A stretch of DNA of 63,299 bases from Sphingomonas hengshuiensis (GTDB lineage: Bacteria > Pseudomonadota > Alphaproteobacteria > Sphingomonadales > Sphingomonadaceae), in NCBI GenBank assembly GCA_003240755.1, contig QFNF01000025.1, positions 1-63,299 on the forward strand, written 5' to 3'. A model generated the notes under the pieces. The model saw only the letters and a program-made list of their open reading frames with translations, did no database searches and had not been told where the DNA came from. Every line of letters begins with the position of its first letter. The stretch's first letter is position 1. Shown here piece after piece: positions 33,348 through 41,755 of the stretch. The translations under genes were made by a program, and so were the position numbers.

Positions 33348-34571
33348 CTATCCCCGCAGCCGGCGTTCCTCCTCCACCATGTAATCGCGCGTCAGCGGCA
33401 GGGCGAGGCGGTCGCGGCTGAGCTGGACCTGGTAATTGACCATGCCGCCATGGCGGAACGCGGCGGCGGCGCCGGCGAGGTAGAAGGTCCACATGCGGTA
33501 GAATTTCTCGTCGTACAGCGCGACGATCTGGTCCCTTGCCGCCACCGTGCGGTCGTACCAATGGTCGATGGTCAGCGCGTAATGGACGCGCAGCACCTCG
33601 ATATCGGTCGCGATCAGCTTGGTCCCTTCATAGCCGCGCACGATTTCCGACAGCGCCGGGTTGTAGCCGCCGGGGAAGATGTATTTCGTCGTGAAGGTGT
33701 CGGTGACGCCCGGCACGCCCATCCGGCCGATGGTGTGCAGCAGCATGACGCCGTCGTCGCTCAGCAGGTCGCGGCATTTGCGGAAGAACGCGCCATAGTG
33801 CGGCGGCCCGACATGTTCGAACATGCCAACCGACACGATCCGGTCGAAGCGGCCGGTGACGTGGCGATAGTCGATCAGCTCGAACTTTACCTTGTCGGCG
33901 ACGCCGGCTTCCTCGGCGCGACGGCGGGCGACCTTGATCTGTTCCTCGGACAGGGTGACGCCCAGCACCTCGGCCCCGGTCTTTTCGTGCAGGTACAGCG
34001 CCATCCCGCCCCAGCCGCAGCCGATGTCGAGTACGCGCATGCCGGGCTTCACCGCCAGCTTGGCGGCGATATGCGCCTTCTTGTCGGCCTGCGCCTGTTC
34101 GAGGCCGTTGGCCGCGTCGGTGAAATAGGCGCAGCTATATTGCAGGTCGGTGTCGAGAAAGAGTGCGTAGAGCCGGTCGGACAGGTCGTAATGGTGCGCG
34201 ACGTTGCGTTTCGACCGGCGGGCCATGTTGACGCGATCGACCCGGTGGCGGACCGCGTCGAACAGGCGGATCGGCAGCGAGGGGGCGAGCGAACTGCCCC
34301 GGCCCCATGGCGTATTGCCGGTCAGCAGTTCGACGAGGTCGCGGATATCGCCGCGGTCGATGACGAGGTCGCCGTCCATGAACGCCTCCGCCGCGCCCAG
34401 CGCCGGATGGCGGACGATGCGGCCGGCGACCCCGGGACGGGCGAAGCGGATCGCGACGTCGCGGAACGCCGGATCGGGGGTGCCGAAGGTCACGGTCCGG
34501 CCATCGGCATGGGTCAGGGAGAGCGTACCGCGGCGGACAGTACGTGCGAGAAACGTGTCGATCAGAGCCAT
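33348..34571 (-). CDS. cfa: Cyclopropane-fatty-acyl-phospholipid synthase family methyltransferase
   Basis: 407 residues from ATG 34571. An N-terminal lipid-binding region is followed by the SAM-dependent domain: NVAHHYDLSDRLYALFLDTDLQYSCAYF, VLDIGCGWGGMALYL, SVGMFEHVG and FPGGYNPALSE. The conserved HHYDL and YSCAYF motifs mark CFA synthases, which add methylene from SAM to membrane unsaturated acyl chains. It is divergent from the glycosyltransferase gene. A close relative using another lipid cannot be excluded. Confidence 0.92.
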   Translation of the reverse strand: MALIDTFLARTVRRGTLSLTHADGRTVTFGTPDPAFRDVAIRFARPGVAGRIVRHPALGAAEAFMDGDLVIDRGDIRDLVELLTGNTPWGRGSSLAPSLPIRLFDAVRHRVDRVNMARRSKRNVAHHYDLSDRLYALFLDTDLQYSCAYFTDAANGLEQAQADKKAHIAAKLAVKPGMRVLDIGCGWGGMALYLHEKTGAEVLGVTLSEEQIKVARRRAEEAGVADKVKFELIDYRHVTGRFDRIVSVGMFEHVGPPHYGAFFRKCRDLLSDDGVMLLHTIGRMGVPGVTDTFTTKYIFPGGYNPALSEIVRGYEGTKLIATDIEVLRVHYALTIDHWYDRTVAARDQIVALYDEKFYRMWTFYLAGAAAAFRHGGMVNYQVQLSRDRLALPLTRDYMVEEERRLRG

Positions 34572-34690
34572 GGCCCGGTCCGATACGGACCGATTGTGGC
34601 AAGCGATGGGCGATGGGCGCCCCGGATTCCCTCCTTGCGCACCGGGGAGGATTTTCTTGCCCCCGATCCTGCATCCGCTACACCCCGCCC

Positions 34691-35923
34691 ATGCTTTCCC
34701 GCCTGCGCGATCGCCCGTGGACCACCGCCCTGCTGATCGCGTGTGTCGCGCAGATGCTGTTCCTGTGGGGCCTGGGGCGGCCGGGCAAGCTGTCGTTCGA
34801 CGAGGTGCATTACGTGCCCGCGGCGCGGACGCTGCTGGCGCTCGCCTATCCGGCCAACACCGAACATCCGCTGGTGGCAAAGGCATGCATCGCCGCCGGG
34901 ATCGCGCTGTTCGGCGACAATCCGTGGGGCTGGCGGATCATGGGGACGCTGGCCGGGACCGCGACCGTGCTGGGCGTGTTCGCGTGCCTGCAACTGCTGT
35001 TCCGGCGGACGCATGTGTCGGCGTTCGGCGCGGCGATGGCGGTGCTGAACCAGACGCTGCTGATCGAGGCGCGGACCGCGATGCTGGAGGTGTATCTGGG
35101 CGCCTTCACCACCCTGGCCATCGCGGCGCTGCTATGGTCGATGCGCGGGCGGCCGGTCCCGCGCCTCGCGCTGTCGGCGGTCTTGTTCGGGCTGGCGGTC
35201 GGGGTCAAATGGGCGGCGGTGCCCTATGTCGCGGGTGCCGGGCTGCTGCTGATCTGGGGCAAGAGCGATCACCGCGATTACTGGCCGGGGGTGCCGCTGT
35301 TCCCGGCGCTGGCGCTGTTCGGGGCCGTCAGCATCGCGACCTATTTCGCGACCTTCGCCCCCGCCTTCTTCTATGCGCAGGACCCGCTGACGCTCGCACG
35401 GCTGATCCCGTTCCAGCGCGAGATGTACGAGCGGCAGACGCAGGTCCTCGCCGCGCATCCCTATCAGTCGAGCTGGTGGAGCTGGCCGCTGCTGATCCGG
35501 CCGATCTGGTATTTCTACGAACCCGACAACGGGGTGCAGCGCGGCGTGCTGCTGCTCGGCAATCCGGCGATCATGTGGGGCGGGCTGGTCGCGGTATGGG
35601 CGTGCCTGTGGGCGGGTGTCCGGCGGCGGGTGCCGGCGCTGGTCGGGATCGCCCTGCTGTGGGTCGGGTCGCTGGCGGTGTGGGCGGTGATCCCCAAGTC
35701 GCTGGGATTCTATTATTACTATCACCTGTCCGGCATCTGGCTGTGCATGGCGCTGGCCGGGGCGTTCCATGCATGGGGCCGGGGGCGGTTCGCGCGCGCC
35801 GACGAAGGGTTCGCGCTGCTGGCGATCATGCTGTTCGTCTATTTCTATCCGATCATCGCCGCCGCGCCGCTGGACGGGCCACAGGCGTTCAACCGGTGGA
35901 TGTGGTTCGATAGCTGGCGCTAG
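34691..35923 (+). CDS. GT39-like (PMT) phospholipid-carrier-dependent glycosyltransferase
   Basis: 410 residues from ATG 34691 with about nine to eleven membrane helices. The first periplasmic loop has FDEVHYVPAARTLL, carrying the acidic residues of GT39/PMT and ArnT-like enzymes. HPYQSSWWSWPLLIRPIWYFYE and YYYYHLSGIW also fit the family. It should transfer a sugar from a polyprenyl phosphate to protein or lipid on the outer face of the inner membrane. The convergent gene encodes a likely supplier of that donor. The two stops share a CTAG. Confidence 0.85.
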   Translation: MLSRLRDRPWTTALLIACVAQMLFLWGLGRPGKLSFDEVHYVPAARTLLALAYPANTEHPLVAKACIAAGIALFGDNPWGWRIMGTLAGTATVLGVFACLQLLFRRTHVSAFGAAMAVLNQTLLIEARTAMLEVYLGAFTTLAIAALLWSMRGRPVPRLALSAVLFGLAVGVKWAAVPYVAGAGLLLIWGKSDHRDYWPGVPLFPALALFGAVSIATYFATFAPAFFYAQDPLTLARLIPFQREMYERQTQVLAAHPYQSSWWSWPLLIRPIWYFYEPDNGVQRGVLLLGNPAIMWGGLVAVWACLWAGVRRRVPALVGIALLWVGSLAVWAVIPKSLGFYYYYHLSGIWLCMALAGAFHAWGRGRFARADEGFALLAIMLFVYFYPIIAAAPLDGPQAFNRWMWFDSWR

Positions 35924-37038
35924 GCCGCGCGACGCCGGCCGTAGCGCCCCCAGGTGAAGCGCGACGACAGCGCGAAGTTCCATACCGCCCCGACGGCGAT
36001 CCCCGCCAGCGCCGGCAGCGCCCACGCCCCGCCGCGCACATCGTACAGGAACGCCGCGACCCCGACATTGGCCACCGCGCCGACCGAACACACCGCGCAG
36101 AACGACACCCAGCCATCGACCAGCGCCCGCGCGCCCCGCAGCCGCCGGTCGCGATAGGTCAGCAGGTTGTTGAGGCAGAAGTTGAACGTCATCGCCATCA
36201 CCGTCGCGACGATCGTCGCCGCGATGAACCCGGCGCCGAGTTCGAGGCACAGCCCCAGCACGGCCAGATGCACGATCGCCCCCGCCGCGCCGATCGCGGA
36301 GAACATGACGAAGCGCACCGGCACCACCCGCCCGAACATCCGGTCGTACAGCGCGATCAGATATTCGAGCGCGACGACATGGTCGAGCTTGCTTTCCCCC
36401 ACCGCGCGGGTGCGAAAGACATAGGGCAGCTCGGCGAACTTCAGCGGCTGTGGCGCGGCGGTGAGGATGTCGAGCAGAATCTTGAACCCGATCCCCGACA
36501 GCCGTGGCACGACGCTGCGCACCACCGCGCCCCGGATCATGAAGAAGCCGCTCATCGGGTCGGACAATTCGGCCTTGAGCACCCGGCGCGACAGGCGGGT
36601 GGCCAGCGCCGACTTGGCCACGCGGTCGGCATCCCACGCCCCGGTCCCGCCCCCTGCGACGAAGCGCGACCCGATCACCAGGTCGAGCGCCGGGTCGGCG
36701 GTCAGCGCCGCCGCCATGCGCGGCAACAGCGCCTCGTCATGCTGCAGGTCGCCGTCGATCACCGCGACCAGCGGCGCGGCGGTGGCGCACATCCCCTCGA
36801 TGCACGCGCTCGACAGGCCGCGCCGCCCGATGCGCTGGATCACGCGGATGCGCGGGTCGTCGCGGGCGATCGCGCGCGCCACGTCGGCGGTGCCGTCGGG
36901 GCTGTCGTCGTCGACGAAGATCGCCTCCCACGCGATACCGGCCAGCGCCGCGTCGAGCGCGGCGACCAGCAGCGGCACGTTGCCGCGTTCGTTGAAGACG
37001 GGAACGACGACGGCAAGGTCGAGCGGGGTCATCGGCAT
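35920..37038 (-). CDS. Polyprenyl-phosphate glycosyltransferase (GT2) fused to GtrA-like domain
   Basis: 372 residues. The N-terminal GT-A domain shows AVVVPVFNERGNVPLLVAALD, FVDDDSPDGTADVARAIA, RGLSSACIEGM and VIDGDLQHDEALLPRM (DXD-like), as in dolichol-phosphate mannosyltransferases. About residues 240-365 form four membrane helices of GtrA type. Such fusions make a polyprenyl-phosphate sugar and help flip it. Together with the convergent GT39-like gene they form a plausible donor/transferase pair. Confidence 0.9.
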   Translation of the reverse strand: MPMTPLDLAVVVPVFNERGNVPLLVAALDAALAGIAWEAIFVDDDSPDGTADVARAIARDDPRIRVIQRIGRRGLSSACIEGMCATAAPLVAVIDGDLQHDEALLPRMAAALTADPALDLVIGSRFVAGGGTGAWDADRVAKSALATRLSRRVLKAELSDPMSGFFMIRGAVVRSVVPRLSGIGFKILLDILTAAPQPLKFAELPYVFRTRAVGESKLDHVVALEYLIALYDRMFGRVVPVRFVMFSAIGAAGAIVHLAVLGLCLELGAGFIAATIVATVMAMTFNFCLNNLLTYRDRRLRGARALVDGWVSFCAVCSVGAVANVGVAAFLYDVRGGAWALPALAGIAVGAVWNFALSSRFTWGRYGRRRAA

Positions 37039-37051
37039 GCCGCCCCCCTGG

Positions 37052-37121
37052 CCCCGCGCAGGCCGGGGTCCGGGGTCCCGGGCGCTACCGTCACCGTATC
37101 CGGCCTCCGGCCTGCGCGGGG
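37052..37121. repeat. REP-like inverted repeat
   Basis: CCCCGCGCAGGCCGG (37052-37066) is the exact reverse complement of CCGGCCTGCGCGGGG (37107-37121), 15 bp arms, in the gap between the GT2-GtrA gene and leuB. The GGCCTGCGC core is shared with the repeats near 20179 and 43740. It could act as a bidirectional barrier to readthrough. Confidence 0.7.
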
Positions 37122-37140
37122 ATACGGGTGCGCCGACCGA

Positions 37141-38184
37141 TCACAGCGCCGCCAGCACCGCGTCCGTCATCTCCGCGGTCGACGCGCTGCCCCCCAGATC
37201 GGGTGTGCGATGCCCGGCGACCAGCGCCGCCGTCACCGCGCCCTCGACCCGGTCGGCCGCGTCCGCCAGCCCCAGCGAATGGCGCAGCATCATCGCCGCC
37301 GACAGGATCGTCGCCAGCGGGTTCGCCTTCCCCTGCCCCGCGATATCGGGCGCGGACCCGTGGATCGGTTCGTACAGCCCCTTCCGGTCCTGATTGATCG
37401 CGGCGGAGGGCAGCATGCCGATCGACCCGGCGCACATGCTCGCCTGATCCGACAGGATGTCGCCGAACAGGTTGCCGGTGACGATCACGTCGAACTGCCC
37501 CGGATTGCGCACCAACTGCATCGCGGCATTGTCGACATACATGTGGGTCAGCGCGACATCGGGATAATCGGCCGCGACCTCGATCACCACGTCGCGCCAT
37601 AGCTGCGAGGTTTCGAGCACGTTCGCCTTGTCGACCGAACACAGCCGGCGGCCCCGGGTACGCGCCGTTTCGAACGCGACGCGGGCGATGCGCGCGACCT
37701 CGGCCTCGTCATAGCGCATCAGGTCATGGCCTTCGCGCAGGCCGCCGGGCGTCGTGCAGCGCCCCTTGTCGCCGAAATAGACGTCGCCGGTCAGTTCGCG
37801 CACGATCACCATGTCGATCGCGGCGGCGACTTCGGGGCGCAGCGCGGAGGCATCCTCCAGCCCCGCGAACAACCTGGCCGGGCGCAGGTTGGCGAACAGG
37901 CCCAGTTCCTTGCGCAGCCCCAGTATCGCCTGTTCGGGGCGGTGTTCGCGCGCGACATTGTCGAATTCGGGATCGCCGACCGCACCGAACAGCACGGCGT
38001 CGGCGCGCTTCGCCAGAGCCAGCGTCGCCGGCGGCAGCGGGTGGCCATGCGCGCGATAGGCGGCGCCGCCGACCGGCGCTTCCTCGAACGTCAGGTCCAG
38101 CCCCAGCGCATCGAGCACCGCCCGCGCCGCCGCCACCACTTCCGGTCCGATCCCGTCGCCGGGCAGTATCGCGATCAAAGCCAT
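37141..38184 (-). CDS. leuB: 3-isopropylmalate dehydrogenase
   Basis: 347 residues from the ATG at 38184, seven bases after a GGA; in-frame ATGs at 38187 and 38196 are alternatives. Family signatures are [60 protein letters not shown] and [20 protein letters not shown]. The enzyme oxidises and decarboxylates 3-isopropylmalate in leucine synthesis. leuCD are not in the window, so the pathway genes are dispersed. It is upstream of the glycosyltransferase gene on the same strand but separated by the repeat. Confidence 0.97.
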   Translation of the reverse strand: MALIAILPGDGIGPEVVAAARAVLDALGLDLTFEEAPVGGAAYRAHGHPLPPATLALAKRADAVLFGAVGDPEFDNVAREHRPEQAILGLRKELGLFANLRPARLFAGLEDASALRPEVAAAIDMVIVRELTGDVYFGDKGRCTTPGGLREGHDLMRYDEAEVARIARVAFETARTRGRRLCSVDKANVLETSQLWRDVVIEVAADYPDVALTHMYVDNAAMQLVRNPGQFDVIVTGNLFGDILSDQASMCAGSIGMLPSAAINQDRKGLYEPIHGSAPDIAGQGKANPLATILSAAMMLRHSLGLADAADRVEGAVTAALVAGHRTPDLGGSASTAEMTDAVLAAL

Positions 38185-38247
38185 CATATCATCCATGGTT
38201 CACGCACGAAGATTGCGCGAGGACGCTCCTGCCCCAAGCCGGCTCGA

Positions 38248-38979
38248 TCACGCAACCGTCCTTTTCAATCGCTCGACCAGCCGGGTGCGCGCCGCCAGCA
38301 CATCCTGTCCCTTCAGCCCCAGCAGGTCGCGGGCCAGGAAATGACCCGACAGCGCAAGGCCGTCGAACGCGGCGTCCCACCCCGCCGGCCCGCCCGCGAT
38401 CAGGAAGGCGGGCAGCGGCAGCAACCGGTGTTCCAGCCCCGCCGCCGCCGCGCGCGACACCGCGCCGCCGCTCCTCGGGCTGACATGGGTCAGCTCGTCC
38501 GCCACCCCGGTCGCGACGCATTCGTCGAGCGACAGGCCAAAGCCCAGTTCGGACAGGATCAGCAATTCGGTCCGCACCAATGCCCCGACCCAGTCGCGCG
38601 CGCCCGGCGCCGCCGCGATCGCCGCGAACAGCCCGTCCAGCGCGGCATGGATGCGCGGATAGGGCTGCGCCTCGGGCAAGGCATAGGCGGTCAGCGCACA
38701 CAGCCAGTCGATCGCGGCGGCGGCGAGCGGCTCGGCGAACAGCGGCGCCCGGCTCTCGACCAGCTCGACGGTCAGCGCCGCCAGTTGCGTATCGCTCCGC
38801 GCCCGCCAGTCGCCCCGGATCAGGTTGCCCGGTTGCAGGATCGGCCGGATCGCCCGGCTGCGCCCGCCGCGGACATAACCCGGCTGGACGCCGGCGTGTT
38901 CGGTCAGCGCCCGGACGATCGCGCCATGCTCGCCGTGCGTGCGCACGGAGAGGAGGATCGCGGTGGCGTTGAGGTGCAT
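38248..38979 (-). CDS. recO: DNA repair protein RecO
   Basis: 243 residues: MHLNATAILLSVRTHGEHGAIVRALTEHAG at the OB-fold N terminus, then GYVRGGRSRAIRPILQPGNLI, and a helical C-terminal domain (ELLILSELGFGLSLDECVATG) with the typical Leu-rich pattern. RecO loads RecA with RecF and RecR at gaps. Directly upstream of leuB on the minus strand with about 60 bases between. Confidence 0.92.
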   Translation of the reverse strand: MHLNATAILLSVRTHGEHGAIVRALTEHAGVQPGYVRGGRSRAIRPILQPGNLIRGDWRARSDTQLAALTVELVESRAPLFAEPLAAAAIDWLCALTAYALPEAQPYPRIHAALDGLFAAIAAAPGARDWVGALVRTELLILSELGFGLSLDECVATGVADELTHVSPRSGGAVSRAAAAGLEHRLLPLPAFLIAGGPAGWDAAFDGLALSGHFLARDLLGLKGQDVLAARTRLVERLKRTVA

Positions 38980-39281
38980 GAGGTGGGTTTAGCAGGGTTT
39001 GACCGTCCGGTATAAGCCTCGCCCTGCAAATGCCCCATCGCGGCGGAGCAGCGTGAAGACCCCGTGGCCGCCGCTCCGTCACGGACCGGCAACCGACCCT
39101 TCCGTCCTTCTCCACGGAACCGACATGGCGATCGGACAGGGTTGCCGCTTTCCTACAGGACCATGGCCATGTCATCGTCCGGGCGGCTCTTTGTATCGGT
39201 ACATGTACGCGCGGACGAGGGCGATGTCCGGTCGCCGCGAATATTGCGCACGAGTGTGAACTTAGTGAACTTTGGCCCGAT
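38980..39281. other. Intergenic region between recO and the FemAB-like gene
   Basis: About 300 bases. No convincing ORF. It contains the palindrome GTACATGTAC (about 39198-39207) and a direct repeat GTGAAC (about 39256 and 39266, in TGTGAACTTAGTGAACTTT). These could be regulator half-sites. No terminator hairpin is obvious. Confidence 0.4.
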
Positions 39282-40193
39282 CTACCCCCGTCGCACCCGC
39301 GCCATCAGCCGCCCGGCCACCGGCCAGTCGCGCGCCTGCTTCACCCGCGCCACGCCGCCGTCGAATGCCCGTAGCGCCCCGACCGTCGCGCGATTGGCCA
39401 GCGTCCCGCGCAGCAGCAGCAGGTCGGCGCAGGGGGTGCCGCCGGTCGCGAACTGGCGCTTGTGCTGCCCCTCCCCCTCGGTGAAGTCGAACCGCTCAGC
39501 CGCCGGTTCGGCGAACAGCGTACGGAACGCTTCCATGTGCAGCACGCTGCCGGGCGACCAGTCGCTCCAGTCGGGGTCGTGGCCGACATAGTCGTAGCGG
39601 ACGTCGCCCGCGCTCATCGGGCAATAGAGATAGGCGATCGGCGTGCCGCCGACGAACAGCAGCCAGCCGAACGCCTCGCCCGCAGCGCCCTTGCCCTGCA
39701 TCGCGGCGCGGAACGCCATGGTGTCGGGCAGGCCGGCGCCGAGCAGCTTTTCCTGATAGGTCCGCGCCGCCACCCGGCGCGCGAGGCCGTGGAACGCGGC
39801 CAGCTCGGCCGGGGTGCGATAGGTGCGGATGTCGAGGCTGCCGTCATTCGCCTCGGCCAGCTTCTTCGCCTTGCGCTTCAGGCCGGAGCGGGCATTGCCC
39901 GACAGCCCGGCGAACCATGCATCGAACCCGGTGGTCAGGTCGGTGTGATAGCGGGTGTAGCGTTGCCGGACAAAGGCGATGCCGTCGCCGGTCCGCATCG
40001 CATCGACCAACGGTTCGGGCAGCGACGTCACCGACCAGCCATCGGCGCCCTTCGGCAGCGGCGGAAGCACCGGCGCCTCGCCCGACAGCACGTCGCGCAA
40101 CTCCATCGGCACGCGGACCAGCCGGCGGCGGACCGAGAACAGCGTGCGCGCGCCGATCTGGAACTTCAGCGGCCAGCGTTCGGCGACGCTCAC
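39282..40193 (-). CDS. GNAT/FemAB-like acetyltransferase (Acetyltransf_6 family)
   Basis: 303 residues from a GTG overlapping the stop of the deacetylase gene (GTGA). Features of the CelD/BioF-type acyltransferase family include YHTDLTTGFDAWFAGLSGNARSGLKRKAKKL, RTPAELAAFHGLARRVAARTYQEKLLGAGLP, GWLLFVGGTPIAYLYCP and YDYVGHDPDWSDWSPGSVLHMEAFRTLF. Such proteins modify polysaccharides or peptidoglycan precursors. Translational coupling with a polysaccharide deacetylase suggests a joint role in envelope or exopolysaccharide modification. Substrate unknown. Confidence 0.82.
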   Translation of the reverse strand: MSVAERWPLKFQIGARTLFSVRRRLVRVPMELRDVLSGEAPVLPPLPKGADGWSVTSLPEPLVDAMRTGDGIAFVRQRYTRYHTDLTTGFDAWFAGLSGNARSGLKRKAKKLAEANDGSLDIRTYRTPAELAAFHGLARRVAARTYQEKLLGAGLPDTMAFRAAMQGKGAAGEAFGWLLFVGGTPIAYLYCPMSAGDVRYDYVGHDPDWSDWSPGSVLHMEAFRTLFAEPAAERFDFTEGEGQHKRQFATGGTPCADLLLLRGTLANRATVGALRAFDGGVARVKQARDWPVAGRLMARVRRG

Positions 40194-41146
40194 GCCGCGC
40201 GTTCCTCGACCATGTTCGACCAGAGTTGTTCGACCTGCCGCCCGGCCGTCCGCAGGCGGCTGGCGGGGAGCGGCCGGTCGTCCTGCCCCAGCCGCAGCAC
40301 CGGTCGATCGCGGAAATGGGTGGTCGGCAGCGTGTCGGCACGGGCGGCAAGCGCCGCGCACAGCGCCTCGAACCGGCGGACATGGACCCGGTTGGCGCGC
40401 GTGCCCTGCCGGTTGGCAAGCTCGAAGCCGTGACTGACGATCGTCACCGCCGCATGATCGTTGGCGGCGGCATGGGCCAGCGCGGCGCGCATCTCGCCTG
40501 CGGACAGCGCGCATATCTGGAAATGCCGCCGCCCGCCGCCCGCCAGCGCGATGGTCGTCACCGGCAGCTCGACCAGGGAGCGATGCGCGACCGGCGCGAT
40601 CAGGTCCGGCGACAGGCCGATCGCGCTGGGCCAGGGATGGTGCGCGCCATTATGGCTGCTGTCATAGGCAAAGCCGAGCGCGGACAGCGCGTCGAGCGTC
40701 GTGTCGTCGGCGCTGTAGCTGCCCGCGCGGAACGCCACCGGATCGGGCGCGCCCGCCGCGCGAAGCAGGTCGCGCGCCTCGCCCAGCAGATCCTGTTGTT
40801 CCTGCCGGGACAGGTCGACCAGCTCGAACCGGCCATGCGCCTTTCCCCGGTCCCCCACCGCCGCGCCGACCCAGTTGGGGTGCAGGTGCAGTTGCACCTC
40901 CTGCCCCGCCGCGAGGATCGCCTCGACCGTCGTCGCGATCGCCGCCATGCCATAGAGGCGCGCGGGCAGCGGATCGACGAAGAAGCACGCTTTCAGCCCA
41001 TGCGCCCGCAACCGCTCCAGTTGCCACGACACCCCGACCCCGGCGGGTTCTAGCGACCGGGCGACGACCGCATCGGCCGGAAGATCGGCGGCATGGTGCC
41101 GCCACATCAATTCGGTGTCGATGGTGAGGAAGACCGGCGTCGCCAT
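40190..41146 (-). CDS. Polysaccharide deacetylase-like protein
   Basis: 318 residues from ATG 41146, with AGGA about nine bases upstream. NodB-homology motifs: VFLTIDTELMWR (metal Asp), HLHPNWVG (His), VAFRAGSYSADDTTLDALSALGFAYDSSHN and TIVSHGFEL. It resembles the second deacetylase-like protein in this window (20866-21849). It lacks a clear signal peptide. Probably deacetylates an N-acetylated sugar in cell-surface polymer production together with the coupled acetyltransferase. Confidence 0.82.
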   Translation of the reverse strand: MATPVFLTIDTELMWRHHAADLPADAVVARSLEPAGVGVSWQLERLRAHGLKACFFVDPLPARLYGMAAIATTVEAILAAGQEVQLHLHPNWVGAAVGDRGKAHGRFELVDLSRQEQQDLLGEARDLLRAAGAPDPVAFRAGSYSADDTTLDALSALGFAYDSSHNGAHHPWPSAIGLSPDLIAPVAHRSLVELPVTTIALAGGGRRHFQICALSAGEMRAALAHAAANDHAAVTIVSHGFELANRQGTRANRVHVRRFEALCAALAARADTLPTTHFRDRPVLRLGQDDRPLPASRLRTAGRQVEQLWSNMVEERAA

Positions 41147-41292
41147 GGCGAACGTCCTGCACGATCCCGTGTAAAAATCCCATGAAGGGCGGGCGATCGA
41201 CGAAAATTTGTGCGGCGCACATAATCGCGACCTTAACCATGCAACCCCGCCCGCCTCGGATATGATTACTGTGCCGTAACGGAAACTGGCAC

Positions 41293-41318
41293 ACCCCCTG
41301 CAGGGTCGCGGGGGTTTT
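41293..41318 (+). terminator. Terminator-like hairpin ahead of a small ORF
   Basis: ACCCCC (41293-41298) pairs with GGGGGT (41310-41315), followed by a run of T to 41317, with an 11-base loop. It lies 63 bases before the candidate small ORF at 41381, so it could end a short upstream RNA or act as an attenuator. Confidence 0.45.
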
Positions 41319-41380
41319 CGCAGCGGAACAGGAGTGGCAGACACCCCGTTGGCACGTAAGATTATTACCGGGAGGGCTGA

Positions 41381-41551
41381 ATGATTGACGACGTCGACCG
41401 CACCGATGCCATTTTCCTCGTCGCATGCCACGGGCGCGAGGCACCACGGGTTGCCGGGTCGCGCAGCGCCCGCGCGGTCGACCGCGGCGATGCTGGCGAG
41501 GCCCGGCGATGGCGTGCGATCCGCAGCTTCATCCAGCGCGGCATCGGATAG
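41381..41551 (+). CDS. Candidate 56-residue small protein
   Basis: An ATG with a good GGGAGG Shine-Dalgarno about five to six bases upstream opens a 57-codon frame ending TAG at 41551. The product begins MIDDVDRTDAIFLVACHGREAPRV and ends IRSFIQRGIG, with a balanced acidic N terminus and basic C terminus. Upstream sequence is relatively AT-rich, holding likely promoter elements and a terminator-like hairpin. I do not recognise the family. It may be a real small gene or a regulated leader; codon use looks plausible. Confidence 0.4.
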   Translation: MIDDVDRTDAIFLVACHGREAPRVAGSRSARAVDRGDAGEARRWRAIRSFIQRGIG

Positions 41552-41557
41552 CACACC

Positions 41558-41755
41558 CTAGCCGGGCATTCCCGCCCAGTCATTCCATTCCGCGATCGCC
41601 GCCGCCGTTTCGGCCCGCAGCCGGGCCCCCGCCGCTTCGTCGATCGCCCGGCGCAGCGCGGCGTGACAGGTTGCCGCCACATCGATTCCCTCCGCGGTCG
41701 CACGGGCGACCAGTGCCGCATCCAGCGGCACGTCAGCGGGCGTGGAAGAAGTCAT
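41558..41755 (-). CDS. CcdA-like antitoxin family protein (no toxin gene adjacent)
   Basis: 65 residues whose start lies inside the 3' end of uvrC (23-base overlap). The pattern, a short helical N terminus, then ALRRAIDEAAGARLRAETAAAIAEWNDWAGMPG, resembles the CcdA family in which Arg/Glu and WND-type residues precede a flexible tail. The usual partner ccdB should follow downstream on the same strand, but no CcdB-like frame is seen there. It could be an orphan antitoxin or another small regulator translated with uvrC. Assignment is tentative. Confidence 0.45.
   Translation of the reverse strand: MTSSTPADVPLDAALVARATAEGIDVAATCHAALRRAIDEAAGARLRAETAAAIAEWNDWAGMPG

Noticed and set aside
39064..39591. 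Plus-strand coding frame in the recO/FemAB-like gap
   Set aside because: No Shine-Dalgarno, Arg/Ser-rich product, and most of it lies antisense to the acetyltransferase gene.
41160..41557. A ccdB toxin partner for the CcdA-like gene
   Set aside because: No frame in this region shows the CcdB C-terminal pattern; the small ORF there is on the opposite strand.
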